The translations under genes and the position numbers were made by a program. Of a DNA stretch of 18,894 bases, positions 1 to 7,523 are shown piece by piece. How positions within the stretch are numbered: the stretch's first letter is position 1; every line of letters begins with the position of its first letter. The DNA comes from CAYSLZ01 sp964468355. GTDB taxonomy: Bacteria; Patescibacteriota; Microgenomatia; UBA12405; JAHJSD01. The notes beneath the pieces were generated by a model. The model searched no databases, was not told where the DNA came from, and worked only from the letters and a program-made list of their open reading frames with translations. The stretch spans positions 1 to 18,894 of the forward strand of contig CAYXSV010000027.1 in assembly GCA_964468355.1 (NCBI GenBank). The letters are read 5' to 3'.

Positions 1-1551
1 TTAATCATTGACCGCGTAGCGGTCGCCCCTCCCGGCTTTATCAACTTCTGGCTTAAAAAGGATTACTTAATTCAAAAGGCGAAAGAGGTAGGAGATGAAG
101 AGAAGTTTAAAGATAAAATGTCCGAGATTAGTTTCGGAAAAACAATGGTTATTGATTATTCCGCACCAAATATTGCCAAGCCGTTTGGAATCGGCCATAT
201 GCGGTCAACTAATATCGGCCAGTCGATTTATAATCTCTATTCAGTTTTGGGTTGGAGGACAATCGGTGACAATCATTTGGGTGATTGGGGAACCCAATTT
301 GGCAAATTGATTGTTGCGATTAAAAAGTGGTGGAAAAAAGATTTAGACGAATTGTCAATAGCTAAATTACTAGAACTTTATATTAAATTCCATCGACAAG
401 CCGAAGAAAACCCGGAACTGGAAGATCAAGCAAGAGCTTGGTTTAAAAAATTGGAGGAAGGGGACAAAGAAGCCAAAAAAATTTGGCAATTATGTGTTGA
501 CATTAGCATGGACGAATTTGACCGGGTTTATCAGATGCTGGGAGTAGAAATTGATCAGGCCTACGGTGAATCTTTTTATTATTTTCAAGGGTGGATGGAT
601 AAAGTAGTCGGCGATTTAGAAAAACGTGGTATGTTGAAAAAAAGTCAGGGAGCAAAAGTGGTTGACATTGAGGGCTTTGATACACCGGCGATGGTTATCA
701 AGTCCGACGGTGCGACAACATATTTGACCAGGGACTTAGCAACAATTAAATTTCGGGTTGAAAAGTGGGATCCGGATTTAATTATCTATGAAGTCGGCAG
801 TCCCCAAAAGCTTCATTTTCAGCAGGTTTTTTCTGTAGCTGAACAGCTTGATTATATATCTTCGAAAAAACTGGTTCATGTTGCTCATGGTTTGTTACGG
901 ATGAAAACCGGCAAATTTTCGACTCGGAAAGGCAAAACAATTCACTTAGAACAAGTTTTAAATGAGGCGGTTAAACGGGCAAAGGATTTAGTTGAGAGCA
1001 GTCGGACAAGTAAAGATTTATCTAAACAAGAAAAAAAGAAAATTGCCCAAGCAGTCGGCGTTGGGGGAGTTAAATTTAACGATTTAAAACAGGAGCCGGA
1101 AAGAGATATTGTTTTCAATTGGGATCAAATTTTATCAATGGACGGTTATTCTGCGCCTTATTTGCAATATACAGCCGCAAGAGCAAATAGCGTCTTGCGG
1201 AAATCCCAATTTTCAAATTTCAATTTTCAAATAAATGACAAAATGTTCAATGACCAAATGGTAAATAAAGAAGAAGAAGCTTTGCTTCGAGTCTTTTATC
1301 AATTTCCTGAAATAATTATTTCGGCGGCGGAGAATTTTGGACCGCACTTAGTTTGTCAATATCTGTTTGACCTCGCCCAGAAATTTAATCTTTTTTATCA
1401 AAAGCACAGAATCATTGGCTCCGGGCAAAATGGTGAAGGTAAAAGGCAGCAAGAAAAAGAAAACTTCCGTCTCTTTTTAACTCAAACAACCGCTAGTGTC
1501 CTTAAAACAGGTTTGGACCTTCTGGGAATAGAAACCCTAGACAAAATGTAA
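1..1551 (+). CDS. argS: Arginyl-tRNA synthetase (5' end missing)
   Basis: This class I aminoacyl-tRNA synthetase charges tRNA-Arg with arginine using ATP in the cytoplasm. The frame is open from base 1, so the start and the first part of the N-terminal domain lie outside the window; 516 residues remain, where the family usually has about 550-600. The first visible residues read VAVAPPGFINFWL, the end of the N-terminal Add1 domain. The HIGH signature follows as NIAKPFGIGHMRST, with Gly in place of the first His. The KMSKS region is the degenerate KFSTRKGKTI typical of many ArgRS. The C-terminal anticodon-binding domain starts at DGYSAPYLQYTAARANSVLR. A low-complexity stretch (FSNFNFQINDKMFNDQM) sits in the linker before EEEALLRVFYQFPE and is encoded by 7-base tandem repeats at 1207-1262. 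The stop is TAA at 1549-1551. Confidence 0.96.
   Translation, partial: LIIDRVAVAPPGFINFWLKKDYLIQKAKEVGDEEKFKDKMSEISFGKTMVIDYSAPNIAKPFGIGHMRSTNIGQSIYNLYSVLGWRTIGDNHLGDWGTQFGKLIVAIKKWWKKDLDELSIAKLLELYIKFHRQAEENPELEDQARAWFKKLEEGDKEAKKIWQLCVDISMDEFDRVYQMLGVEIDQAYGESFYYFQGWMDKVVGDLEKRGMLKKSQGAKVVDIEGFDTPAMVIKSDGATTYLTRDLATIKFRVEKWDPDLIIYEVGSPQKLHFQQVFSVAEQLDYISSKKLVHVAHGLLRMKTGKFSTRKGKTIHLEQVLNEAVKRAKDLVESSRTSKDLSKQEKKKIAQAVGVGGVKFNDLKQEPERDIVFNWDQILSMDGYSAPYLQYTAARANSVLRKSQFSNFNFQINDKMFNDQMVNKEEEALLRVFYQFPEIIISAAENFGPHLVCQYLFDLAQKFNLFYQKHRIIGSGQNGEGKRQQEKENFRLFLTQTTASVLKTGLDLLGIETLDKM
1207..1262 (+). repeat. Degenerate heptanucleotide tandem repeat inside argS
   Basis: Eight consecutive 7-base units can be laid out without a gap: CAATTTT, CAAATTT, CAATTTT, CAAATAA, ATGACAA, AATGTTC, AATGACC, AAATGGT. 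The tract is in frame and encodes a low-complexity loop in the anticodon-binding domain. Similar 7-base periodic tracts occur at 5829-5865, 7609-7636 and 8887-8963. Confidence 0.7.
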
Positions 1552-1576
1552 ATTTAAGTAAATTTTGGTTTTGTTA

Positions 1577-1582
1577 TATAAT
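1577..1582 (+). promoter_or_regulatory. Probable -10 box for the gene at 1588
   Basis: A perfect TATAAT lies only five bases before the ATG at 1588. Transcription starting about seven bases downstream of the box would begin at or next to the A of the ATG, so the mRNA would be leaderless. No Shine-Dalgarno sequence is visible and the -35 region is weak. Confidence 0.5.
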
Positions 1583-1587
1583 CGGTT

Positions 1588-2439
1588 ATGACAACCTCCG
1601 GGCGTGAAAGACAAACAGTTTTTGTTAATGACCAAGAATTTGAACTTCCTTATCCATTGAGGGAAGATCAAGAAGTTAGTATTTTTGTTGATTATCTCGA
1701 TGGTCAGAGAATGTGGAGGGAACACTTTGTAGAACAATCAACCAAAATTGAATCCCGATGTATAGGGGTCAGCTTGACAAGAAATCTAAGTTTCGAATTC
1801 AATCCCTTAAACTGGCAGGCGAGCTGAATCGGCAGGATAGAAAAATTTGAGTTACCCGAGAAAATTAACGGTTTATTGGTTACGAGTGAGTATGGCGATT
1901 ATGAGCGCGCAGAGACGGTGATTAATGATATTGTTCCTTCTTTAACGGCTGAATCACCAGTTTTTGTTTTTGAGAAAAAAGGCCCTGATTACCGTCAAGG
2001 TTTAAAAACGCGGGAGGAAGTTTTACAAAAATCAGGTCTGGTTAAAAAAGACATTTTGGTTCGTCCTACTTCTGAGGATGCGGCAGTTAATGACAATTTA
2101 GTTTGGCGGGCCCGGATTTCAAAGGAAAAGAGTAAAGGAGAACCGATAAATTATTTTGAGGGTGGTCCTTCTTGGCGTAAATCGTGGCTTGAAAATTTAA
2201 TTAAGGAGGAAAAATCTAAATATCAACAGGCCGGTTTTACCGTTGTCAGTATCGACGAGATTGTCAGCCGGCTGAAAAACACAACTTTTCCTTTGGACGA
2301 TTTGGGTAAATTAAAGCTCGGCTTTGGTTTTCGTTTGCGCGCGCCGTGCGGATGTGAATGGCGGGTTACTCATAAAGGCGATTGGGTGAGAGATTTGGAC
2401 TGTGGAGACGCAAAATGTGACGGAATTCCTGAAAGGTGA
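1588..2439 (+). pseudogene. Unrecognised protein gene interrupted by an in-frame TGA
   Basis: Two open stretches, 1588-1827 (79 residues from ATG) and 1828-2439, lie in one frame and are separated only by a TGA at 1825-1827. The downstream part has no ATG near its beginning; its first usable codon is a TTG at 1876 without a ribosome site. The sequence after the TGA (IGRIEKFELPEKINGLLV) reads as a continuation. This suggests one gene of about 283 residues hit by a single base change, such as CGA or TGG to TGA. I do not recognise the family. The C-terminus has four cysteines in the patterns PCGCEW and DCGDAKCDG, which could bind a metal. There is no signal peptide or membrane segment. Alternatives are a real nonsense mutation, a sequencing error, or two separate genes. 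Confidence 0.55.
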
Positions 2440-2445
2440 TATAAT
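2437..2445 (+). promoter_or_regulatory. Extended -10 promoter element (TGATATAAT)
   Basis: The nonamer TGATATAAT matches a perfect extended -10 element, and its first three bases are the TGA stop of the upstream gene. The ATG of the next gene is nine bases further on, so the 5' leader would be only a few bases. The identical nonamer precedes the sigma factor gene (3742-3750) and the tRNA (7505-7513). Confidence 0.6.
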
Positions 2446-2454
2446 AGTATATAT

Positions 2455-3057
2455 ATGTTTAAAAAAGAGGCAAGTGGGGAAACGGTTAATAAGCTTTCCG
2501 AAGCAGCAGAGCTTAAAAAAATGTTGACAAAGCGGGCTGATTTTGGAATTACGACTTCCGAAGAAATGAGCCCTTCTCAGGCGGCTTTAATGTTTGGTGT
2601 TTCCGGGAGAGTTTTTGGAGAATCAGCAATTACTGTTGTTCCGAGAGGCGATCAGGTTGAAGTAACAATCGGGCCGGATAAGGGTCGGCATTTGGATAAT
2701 TTAGCTGGTTGGTTGAAAGAAAATAGAGCGGGAGGCCCAAGGCTGATGAAGGAAGGTTATGAGTTGTTATTTTCAGCCGGCCAGGCCTCAGTTAACCCAT
2801 CGGTTAATTTTGGAAAAATTATTGAATCAAAAGGTAATAAAAAAATAGAAATATTAGAGCGGATTGTGCCTGAGATTGGTGAAATAAAAAGGCATTTGGA
2901 ACAAGGGGGAAAAGTTCAGGATTTGATTCGTGAAGATAAAGATTATTGGGGTGGTTTAGTTTATGCTTGTTATCAAAATTTGCAACGCCGGGATCAAGGA
3001 GAACTTAAAAGTAAAGGAATGATTCCCAAAAATATGTTTCAAACTTCTAATGAATAA
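2455..3057 (+). CDS. Hypothetical cytoplasmic protein
   Basis: A 200-residue soluble protein with no signal peptide, membrane helix or motif that I recognise. It begins with a charged helical stretch (SEAAELKKMLTKRADFG). The middle part is probably alpha/beta (AITVVPRGDQVEVTIGPDKG). A lysine/glutamate-rich C-terminal half contains KKIEILERIVPEIGEIKRHLEQGG. The ATG at 2455 is preferred because the extended -10 element sits directly upstream; there is no Shine-Dalgarno sequence. The gene follows the broken gene by 15 bases but appears to have its own promoter. Its function cannot be stated from the sequence. Confidence 0.75.
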   Translation: MFKKEASGETVNKLSEAAELKKMLTKRADFGITTSEEMSPSQAALMFGVSGRVFGESAITVVPRGDQVEVTIGPDKGRHLDNLAGWLKENRAGGPRLMKEGYELLFSAGQASVNPSVNFGKIIESKGNKKIEILERIVPEIGEIKRHLEQGGKVQDLIREDKDYWGGLVYACYQNLQRRDQGELKSKGMIPKNMFQTSNE

Positions 3058-3134
3058 TTTCTGCTGAAATAAATAAGCGATGAATTTGGCAGGTTATATA
3101 GTAATTATTTTATACCTCTTTATAATAACTTTAG

Positions 3135-3153
3135 TTTACACCTGAGGTGTAAA
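3135..3153. terminator. 19-base perfect palindrome between convergent genes, possible terminator
   Basis: The sequence TTTACACCT-G-AGGTGTAAA has two perfect 9-base arms around one central base; as RNA it would form an 8-bp stem with a three-base loop. A run of six T starts at 3160, six bases after the stem. It lies between the 3' ends of the + gene ending at 3057 and the - gene ending at 3167, which favours a terminator. The gap before the T-run is longer than usual, so a protein-binding site is the alternative. Confidence 0.4.
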
Positions 3154-3166
3154 GATGTGTTTTTTG

Positions 3167-3667
3167 TTATAGATTACCTTCTTCCTTTCTTTCGGCGGGA
3201 TATATTTTCCGACCATTCCACATTTTTTCTTTAACCTTTTCAAATCCATGTTCAGTTACAAGTTCACTAAAGTCCCTAAAACTTCCGTTAATAAACATTT
3301 TGGCTCCTTCTGCTGCATATAAGAGATCGCCCTCCTCTAATTCAGTCGGTAATAATTCTTTTCTTCCTTTATTGATGGTAACAGGAATAGAAACTCTCTC
3401 TTCTCCATAATTTGACACAAACTCTTCTCTTGAAATCCATTCTTTCCCGTCAAATAAAAGTCCTGTATCAGCGTTTTCCATTCCCATTTTCGGTTCTGAA
3501 AAAGTTTGTAATTTTTTTTCTTTCTCATCTATATCGGAAAATGCTTTTGTTCCGGTTGGATATTCAACTATAGGTCTATTTTCTTTAACGTAGTATTGTT
3601 TATTTTCAGGTCTTTCTTACGCCTCTGTTTTGGGTTGTGCTTCCGGATTTCCGGGGGTTGTATTCAT
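3167..3667 (-). pseudogene. Small unrecognised protein gene with strong RBS and an in-frame TAA
   Basis: On the minus strand, AAAGGAGGTGA stands nine bases before an ATG at 3667, the best ribosome binding site in the window. The frame from that ATG reads MNTTPGNPEAQPKTEA, meets TAA at 3619-3617 (codon 17), then stays open in the same frame for about 150 codons to a stop at 3167. The first ATG after the TAA is at 3487 (MGMENADTGLLFDGKEW) and has no obvious ribosome site. A CAA-to-TAA change would restore a protein of 166 residues. The family is not recognised; the protein is acidic and soluble, with repeated short charged segments. It is divergent from the sigma factor gene. It may be a recent pseudogene, an error in the sequence, or a shorter gene starting at 3487. 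Confidence 0.5.
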
Positions 3668-3673
3668 TATCAT

Positions 3674-3684
3674 TCACCTCCTTT
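3674..3684 (-). promoter_or_regulatory. Consensus Shine-Dalgarno site
   Basis: The minus strand reads AAAGGAGGTGA here, with GGAGG nine bases from the ATG at 3667. It fixes that ATG as the intended start although the frame hits a stop 16 codons later. It is unusual in this window, where other genes lack any clear ribosome site. Confidence 0.65.
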
Positions 3685-3696
3685 CATATGTAAACA

Positions 3697-3705
3697 ATTG
3701 TAACA
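3697..3705 (-). promoter_or_regulatory. Extended -10 element for the small leftward gene
   Basis: The minus strand reads TGTTACAAT, a TGn plus TACAAT extended -10 match. Transcription would start near 3690 and give a leader of about 20 bases carrying the Shine-Dalgarno site. It is arranged back to back with the sigma-factor promoter at 3742-3750. Confidence 0.45.
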
Positions 3706-3741
3706 GAAATTGGAACCATGTCTGTAGGTTCAAAAAACTGA

Positions 3742-3750
3742 TGATATAAT
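3742..3750 (+). promoter_or_regulatory. Extended -10 promoter element of the sigma factor gene
   Basis: TGATATAAT lies 14 bases before the ATG at 3765. The predicted leader is about eight bases with no Shine-Dalgarno sequence. Confidence 0.55.
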
Positions 3751-3764
3751 CAGCTCATAATTTT

Positions 3765-5177
3765 ATGCGTTATGAAAGGGCAGGTAATAATCTTCAGGAA
3801 TTAAACGTTGGCGAAGAAACATTTGGCGGATTAGAAATCGACAGCTGCCAGCTTCGGGTTAGGTTGGAAGAGGACATGGGGACGGCAAGTCACGAAGAGG
3901 ATTTAGTTGGAATTTATTTAAGAGATATTAGGAATTCTTTATTGCTTCAGCCGGAAGAAGAAAAATTACTTTTTAGGTTATATGAAGGTACTGTGGATAA
4001 TCGTCAAGTTTTGAGTCATTTAGTGGATGATACTGAACGTGGTCAAAAATGGCAAAAATACTTGTATTGCTTGTTTAGTAATGACCAAACAGCTACTTTT
4101 CAGCAAGTAGAAGAAACGATTTTAGATGAAGAAAAAAATAGAGAAACAGCCGAGAAAATAATAATTTCAAGTAATTTACGTTTGGTGGTGGCGATTGCTA
4201 AAGATTTTAAAAAAATTTGGTCGAGTAAATTAGAGTTTATCGACTTGATTCAGGCGGGAAATAAGGGGCTAATTTCTGCTGTTGAAAAATTTGACCGGCA
4301 AAGAGGTACCCGTTTTTCTACTTACGCTTATTCTTGGATAAGACAAAAGATTCTTTTGGAAATAAAAGATAAGGGAAGAACAATCCGTTTGCCGGTTCAT
4401 ATGGTAGATAAAATTAGCTGGCTTAGACAGGTTGCTGACAAAAAATTGCAGCAAACAGGACGGGCGGAGCCCGCTGACTTAGTTGATATATCCGAAGTCA
4501 GACGTAGATTTGATTTGCCTGATGACCGTCAAGAAGCAGTTAAACAACTAGAATGGTATTTTGATTTAATGAAAACACCGGATTCGCTTGATCGGCTGAT
4601 CGGAGCCGGTGAAGGGGAAGAGCAGATTAGTTTTATTCCGGATGGTGTGAATGTAGAGAAACAAGTATTAGATGAATTGGATAAACAAGATAAATTTGGG
4701 AAATTAAAAAATTTAATTTGGCAGGAATTGACGCCAAGAGAAGAACAAGTTTTAAATTTAAGATATGGATTTAATGGTAATCCCGGCCTCAAGTTAGCTG
4801 ATGTTGGCTTGAAAATGAATCTTTCCAGAGAAGGGGTTAGGCGGGTGGAACAAATTGCTTTATGGAAATTGCGAATCGCTTCTTATTCAAATGGAAAAGA
4901 AGATTTGACTGAGAAAGAGGCGCTTCAACCAATAACCGATATTTTAAACGGTGGGGGAACAGATGTTTTTTTCTTTGCAACCTTTTTAGGAATTTCCAGC
5001 AGTTTGGTAAAAAAACACTTGCCTGAAATTGCCCGTCAAGCCGGTATTGATTATTTATATTCATCCGGGAACCGCCGTTATGTTTATGCTGCCGAAGATG
5101 CAGTTAAAATTGTTAGGGGATTTTATGAATTGGGTTGTTTTAAAAGGATTGGCCATAAGGTTAGAAAAATTAAATAA
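3765..5177 (+). CDS. Sigma-70 family RNA polymerase sigma factor with extra C-terminal domain
   Basis: This protein directs RNA polymerase to promoters. Region 1.2 is at about residues 45-60 (DLVGIYLRDIRNSLLL). Region 2 spans about 128-212 and contains NLRLVVAIAKDF, FIDLIQAGNKGLISAVEKFD and TRFSTYAYSWIRQ, ending in RTIRLPVHM. Region 3 covers about 213-290. Region 4 is at about 318-372 (LTPREEQVLNLRYGF, then LSREGVRRVEQIALWKLR). The first Trp of the WW pair used in promoter melting by RpoD-type factors is Ser190 here. Primary sigma factors normally end just after region 4, but this one continues for about 95 residues with what looks like another helix-turn-helix (FLGISSSLVKKHLPEIARQ) followed by RRYVYAAEDAVKIVRGF, similar in layout to MerR/excisionase-type domains. 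Whether it is the primary or an alternative factor cannot be decided; region 1.2 and the RpoD-like region 2 favour RpoD-type. Confidence 0.9.
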   Translation: MRYERAGNNLQELNVGEETFGGLEIDSCQLRVRLEEDMGTASHEEDLVGIYLRDIRNSLLLQPEEEKLLFRLYEGTVDNRQVLSHLVDDTERGQKWQKYLYCLFSNDQTATFQQVEETILDEEKNRETAEKIIISSNLRLVVAIAKDFKKIWSSKLEFIDLIQAGNKGLISAVEKFDRQRGTRFSTYAYSWIRQKILLEIKDKGRTIRLPVHMVDKISWLRQVADKKLQQTGRAEPADLVDISEVRRRFDLPDDRQEAVKQLEWYFDLMKTPDSLDRLIGAGEGEEQISFIPDGVNVEKQVLDELDKQDKFGKLKNLIWQELTPREEQVLNLRYGFNGNPGLKLADVGLKMNLSREGVRRVEQIALWKLRIASYSNGKEDLTEKEALQPITDILNGGGTDVFFFATFLGISSSLVKKHLPEIARQAGIDYLYSSGNRRYVYAAEDAVKIVRGFYELGCFKRIGHKVRKIK

Positions 5178-5182
5178 AAATT

Positions 5183-5191
5183 TGATAGAAT
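5183..5191 (+). promoter_or_regulatory. Extended -10 element for the O-antigen ligase-like gene
   Basis: TGATAGAAT differs by one base from the nonamer seen upstream of three other genes and lies nine bases before the ATG at 5201. It sits in the short gap after the sigma factor gene, so the membrane-protein/murB pair may have its own leaderless transcript. Confidence 0.45.
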
Positions 5192-5200
5192 GGTTTTAAG

Positions 5201-6463
5201 ATGATGATTTTACAGTGGCTAATTGTTAGCTTATATCTCCTTTTGCCGTTGGGACAGCTTCAGCGTTTACCATTAGGAATTGCCGGTGTTTCTATTTATG
5301 TTCATGATTTGGTTTTAGCGGCGCTGTGGGGTTGGATTTTATGGCGTCTCATTTCGACCGGAGTGGAGAAATCACTCTTTAAAAAAAGCGATCCCTCGGC
5401 TTCGGATAAGTCAAACTTGCCTCCGCTCGGGATGAAAAAGAATGGCAAGTTGTTGAAGCTTTTTTGGTTTTTTACGGCGGTTGCATTAATTTCCTGGCTG
5501 ATTAACCTGTTGCGTTGGGGGAATGAAAGTATAATTGGTTTGGGTTATCTCGTCCGCTGGGTTTTGCTGGTAGCTCCGTTATTTTTAATACAATACGTAG
5601 CTCAAAATCCCGATACAGAGAATGGACGAAAGACATTGCATGTTACTTGTCGCATGTTACGTGTTGCGATTTTTATTACTGCTGTCTTCGGCTGGGTTCA
5701 ATATTTAATCTTTCCCGATTTAACCAGAATGAAATATTTCGGCTGGGACGACCATTTTTATCGGTTGACCGGGACGATATTAGACCCAAACTTTTTCGGT
5801 ATTTTGATGGTCATGGGATTGGGTCTAGAATTTTCAAATTTTCAATTTTCAATTTTCAAAATTTTAAAGAAATTATTTTATCTGGTTACTTTAGCTTTTA
5901 CTTATTCCCGGGCTTCGTATTTAGCTTGGCTGGTACTACTTTTCGGCTGGGGGATAAATAAAATTTTTGCCGAGCCGATTAAGGGCGGATTTTTAAAATT
6001 ATTTAAAATATTATTACGGTCATTAAAAACATATACAGTTTATTTTTGGCTGGCGGTGTCAGCAATTATATTTGTTTTACTGCCTCGTCCGGAAGGTGAG
6101 GGCGGTGATTTAACCCGGACTGCTTCCATTTCCGGTCGTCTGCAGAGTTATCACCAAACTTGGGAAATTATAAAAGAAAACCCGCTTTTTGGTGTCGGTT
6201 TTAATAACTACCGCCTAGCTCGTAAGGACAAGTCGCGAATTGTCCCTACAAATCACGCCGCCGGCGGATCTGACAATTCATTCCTGTTTGTCTGGGCGAC
6301 AACCGGGATATTAGGTTTGGGTGTTTTTATCTGGTTGATTTTTTCTCTTCGGCCGTGGTGGTTGATTTTGCCGGTTGTTGTCCACAGCTTTTTTAACAAC
6401 ACACTTTTTTTTCCTTGGGTTTTAATATATCTTTGGGGAATACAATCAAAATATGAAAATTAA
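5201..6463 (+). CDS. O-antigen ligase / Wzy-like polytopic membrane protein
   Basis: A 420-residue protein with about ten hydrophobic segments, placed in the O-antigen ligase (PF04932-like) group of glycan ligases and polymerases. Supporting signatures are RLTGTILDPNFFGI, the TYSRASYLAWL helix, and a conserved extracellular stretch SGRLQSYHQTWEIIKENPLFGVGFNNY. This is followed by NHAAGGSDNSFLFVWATTGILGLGVF, which matches the family's HN...TGxxGL pattern. In bacteria such proteins join or polymerise lipid-linked sugars on the outer face of the membrane, so a role in surface polysaccharide or glycoprotein assembly is likely. The substrate is unknown. Two ATGs are possible (5201 and 5204). Residues around LEFSNFQFSIFK are encoded by a 7-base tandem repeat. 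The gene overlaps murB by 11 bases. Confidence 0.82.
   Translation: MMILQWLIVSLYLLLPLGQLQRLPLGIAGVSIYVHDLVLAALWGWILWRLISTGVEKSLFKKSDPSASDKSNLPPLGMKKNGKLLKLFWFFTAVALISWLINLLRWGNESIIGLGYLVRWVLLVAPLFLIQYVAQNPDTENGRKTLHVTCRMLRVAIFITAVFGWVQYLIFPDLTRMKYFGWDDHFYRLTGTILDPNFFGILMVMGLGLEFSNFQFSIFKILKKLFYLVTLAFTYSRASYLAWLVLLFGWGINKIFAEPIKGGFLKLFKILLRSLKTYTVYFWLAVSAIIFVLLPRPEGEGGDLTRTASISGRLQSYHQTWEIIKENPLFGVGFNNYRLARKDKSRIVPTNHAAGGSDNSFLFVWATTGILGLGVFIWLIFSLRPWWLILPVVVHSFFNNTLFFPWVLIYLWGIQSKYEN
5829..5865 (+). repeat. Heptanucleotide repeat inside the O-antigen ligase-like gene
   Basis: CAATTTT units repeat with 7-base spacing (CAAATTTT, CAATTTT, CAATTTT, CAAAATTTT), closely matching the tract in argS at 1207-1234. 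It is translated as FSNFQFSIF in a loop or membrane-edge position. Confidence 0.6.
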
Positions 6464-7490
6464 AAAAAACGTATCTTTAAAACCCTATAATCAATTCGGG
6501 GTTGATGTCCGGGCTAAATATTTTGCTCAACCCGTCTCAATTGACGAAGTTCAGGAGTTAATCAGTCAACCAAAATTAAATAGTGAAAAAAAGGTTATTC
6601 TCGGCGGCGGAAACAACACCTTGTTTGTCGGTGATTTTAACGGGTTAGTGATTAAACCGGAGATAAAGGGTAAAAAAATAGTTGAAAAGAATGACAAGCG
6701 GGTTTTGGTTAAGATTGGAGCCGGTGAAAATTGGGACGACTTTGTTCGGTGGACAGTTGACCAAGATTGGGGAGGATTAGAAAATTTAATTGCAATTCCG
6801 GCCGCTGTCGGCGGAGCAGTAAGCCAGAACATCGGCGCTTACGGGCAGGAGATTTCTGATGTCATTGAAAAAGTAGAGGCAATTAATTTAAAAACCGGAA
6901 AACAAAAAGTTTTTTTTAAAAAAGATTGTCAATTTTCGTACCGGTCAAGCATTTTTAAACATAAAATTAAAAATAAATTTTTGATTACTTATCTTTATTT
7001 TTGTCTAACTCCATTTGAGGCCGGGTATGAACTGAATTACGAATATAATTCTTTGAAAGAAGAACTGGAAAAACGGTTCAGTCCTCCATACAGCTTAAGA
7101 CAGGTAATGGAGGCGGTTGAAGCCCAAAGGCGGAAAAAGCTTCCTGATATTGGCACTTACGGAACCTGCGGTTGTTTTTTTACTAATCCGGTAGTTAAAA
7201 AAGAAAAGTATCAACAGTTAAAACAAATAATGCCGGATTTAGTTTGTTATCCAACTGACAAGGAGGATAACCGGGTTAAGATTCCAGCCGGGAAATTAGT
7301 TGACGAGCTGGGGTGGAAAGGAAAGTGGCAAGACAAGGTCGGAGTATCAAAAAAACATGCTTTGTGCATTGTTACCCGCCGTCAGGCATCAGGCAAAGAA
7401 ATATTAGATTTAGCTGAAAAAATCCGCCGGGATGTTTTTGACACCTACGGTATCAAATTGGATTTTGAAGTAAATGTTGTAGAATGTTGA
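6453..7490 (+). CDS. murB: UDP-N-acetylenolpyruvoylglucosamine reductase
   Basis: This FAD enzyme reduces UDP-GlcNAc-enolpyruvate to UDP-MurNAc with NADPH, an early cytoplasmic step of peptidoglycan synthesis. Its 345 residues match the E. coli-type (type I) length. The FAD-binding region includes VILGGGNNTLF (48-58) and IGAGENWDDFVRW (88-100), then GLENLIAIPAAVGGAVSQNIGAYG (108-131). Arg164 in CQFSYRSSIFK and Glu339 near the C-terminus correspond to the E. coli active-site Arg and Glu. The position of the catalytic Ser (G-S-F-F-K-N-P in E. coli) is Cys241 here (GCFFTNP). The start ATG lies inside the previous gene's last codons, indicating translational coupling. The TGA stop at 7488-7490, followed directly by a tRNA promoter, shows that TGA terminates in this genome. 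Confidence 0.95.
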   Translation: MKIKKNVSLKPYNQFGVDVRAKYFAQPVSIDEVQELISQPKLNSEKKVILGGGNNTLFVGDFNGLVIKPEIKGKKIVEKNDKRVLVKIGAGENWDDFVRWTVDQDWGGLENLIAIPAAVGGAVSQNIGAYGQEISDVIEKVEAINLKTGKQKVFFKKDCQFSYRSSIFKHKIKNKFLITYLYFCLTPFEAGYELNYEYNSLKEELEKRFSPPYSLRQVMEAVEAQRRKKLPDIGTYGTCGCFFTNPVVKKEKYQQLKQIMPDLVCYPTDKEDNRVKIPAGKLVDELGWKGKWQDKVGVSKKHALCIVTRRQASGKEILDLAEKIRRDVFDTYGIKLDFEVNVVEC

Positions 7491-7504
7491 TTAGTTTTAA
7501 AATT

Positions 7505-7513
7505 TGATATAAT
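7505..7513 (+). promoter_or_regulatory. Extended -10 promoter element of tRNA-Gly
   Basis: TGATATAAT lies ten bases before the first base of the mature tRNA, placing transcription start about four bases upstream of it. This supports the same nonamer being a real promoter before protein genes. Confidence 0.6.
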
Positions 7514-7523
7514 TAGTGTTACT

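Noticed and set aside
1825..1827. TGA read as glycine or tryptophan (alternative genetic code)
   Set aside because: murB ends in TGA immediately before a tRNA gene and reading through would run into the tRNA. The other genes show no in-frame TGA, so a genome-wide code change does not fit.
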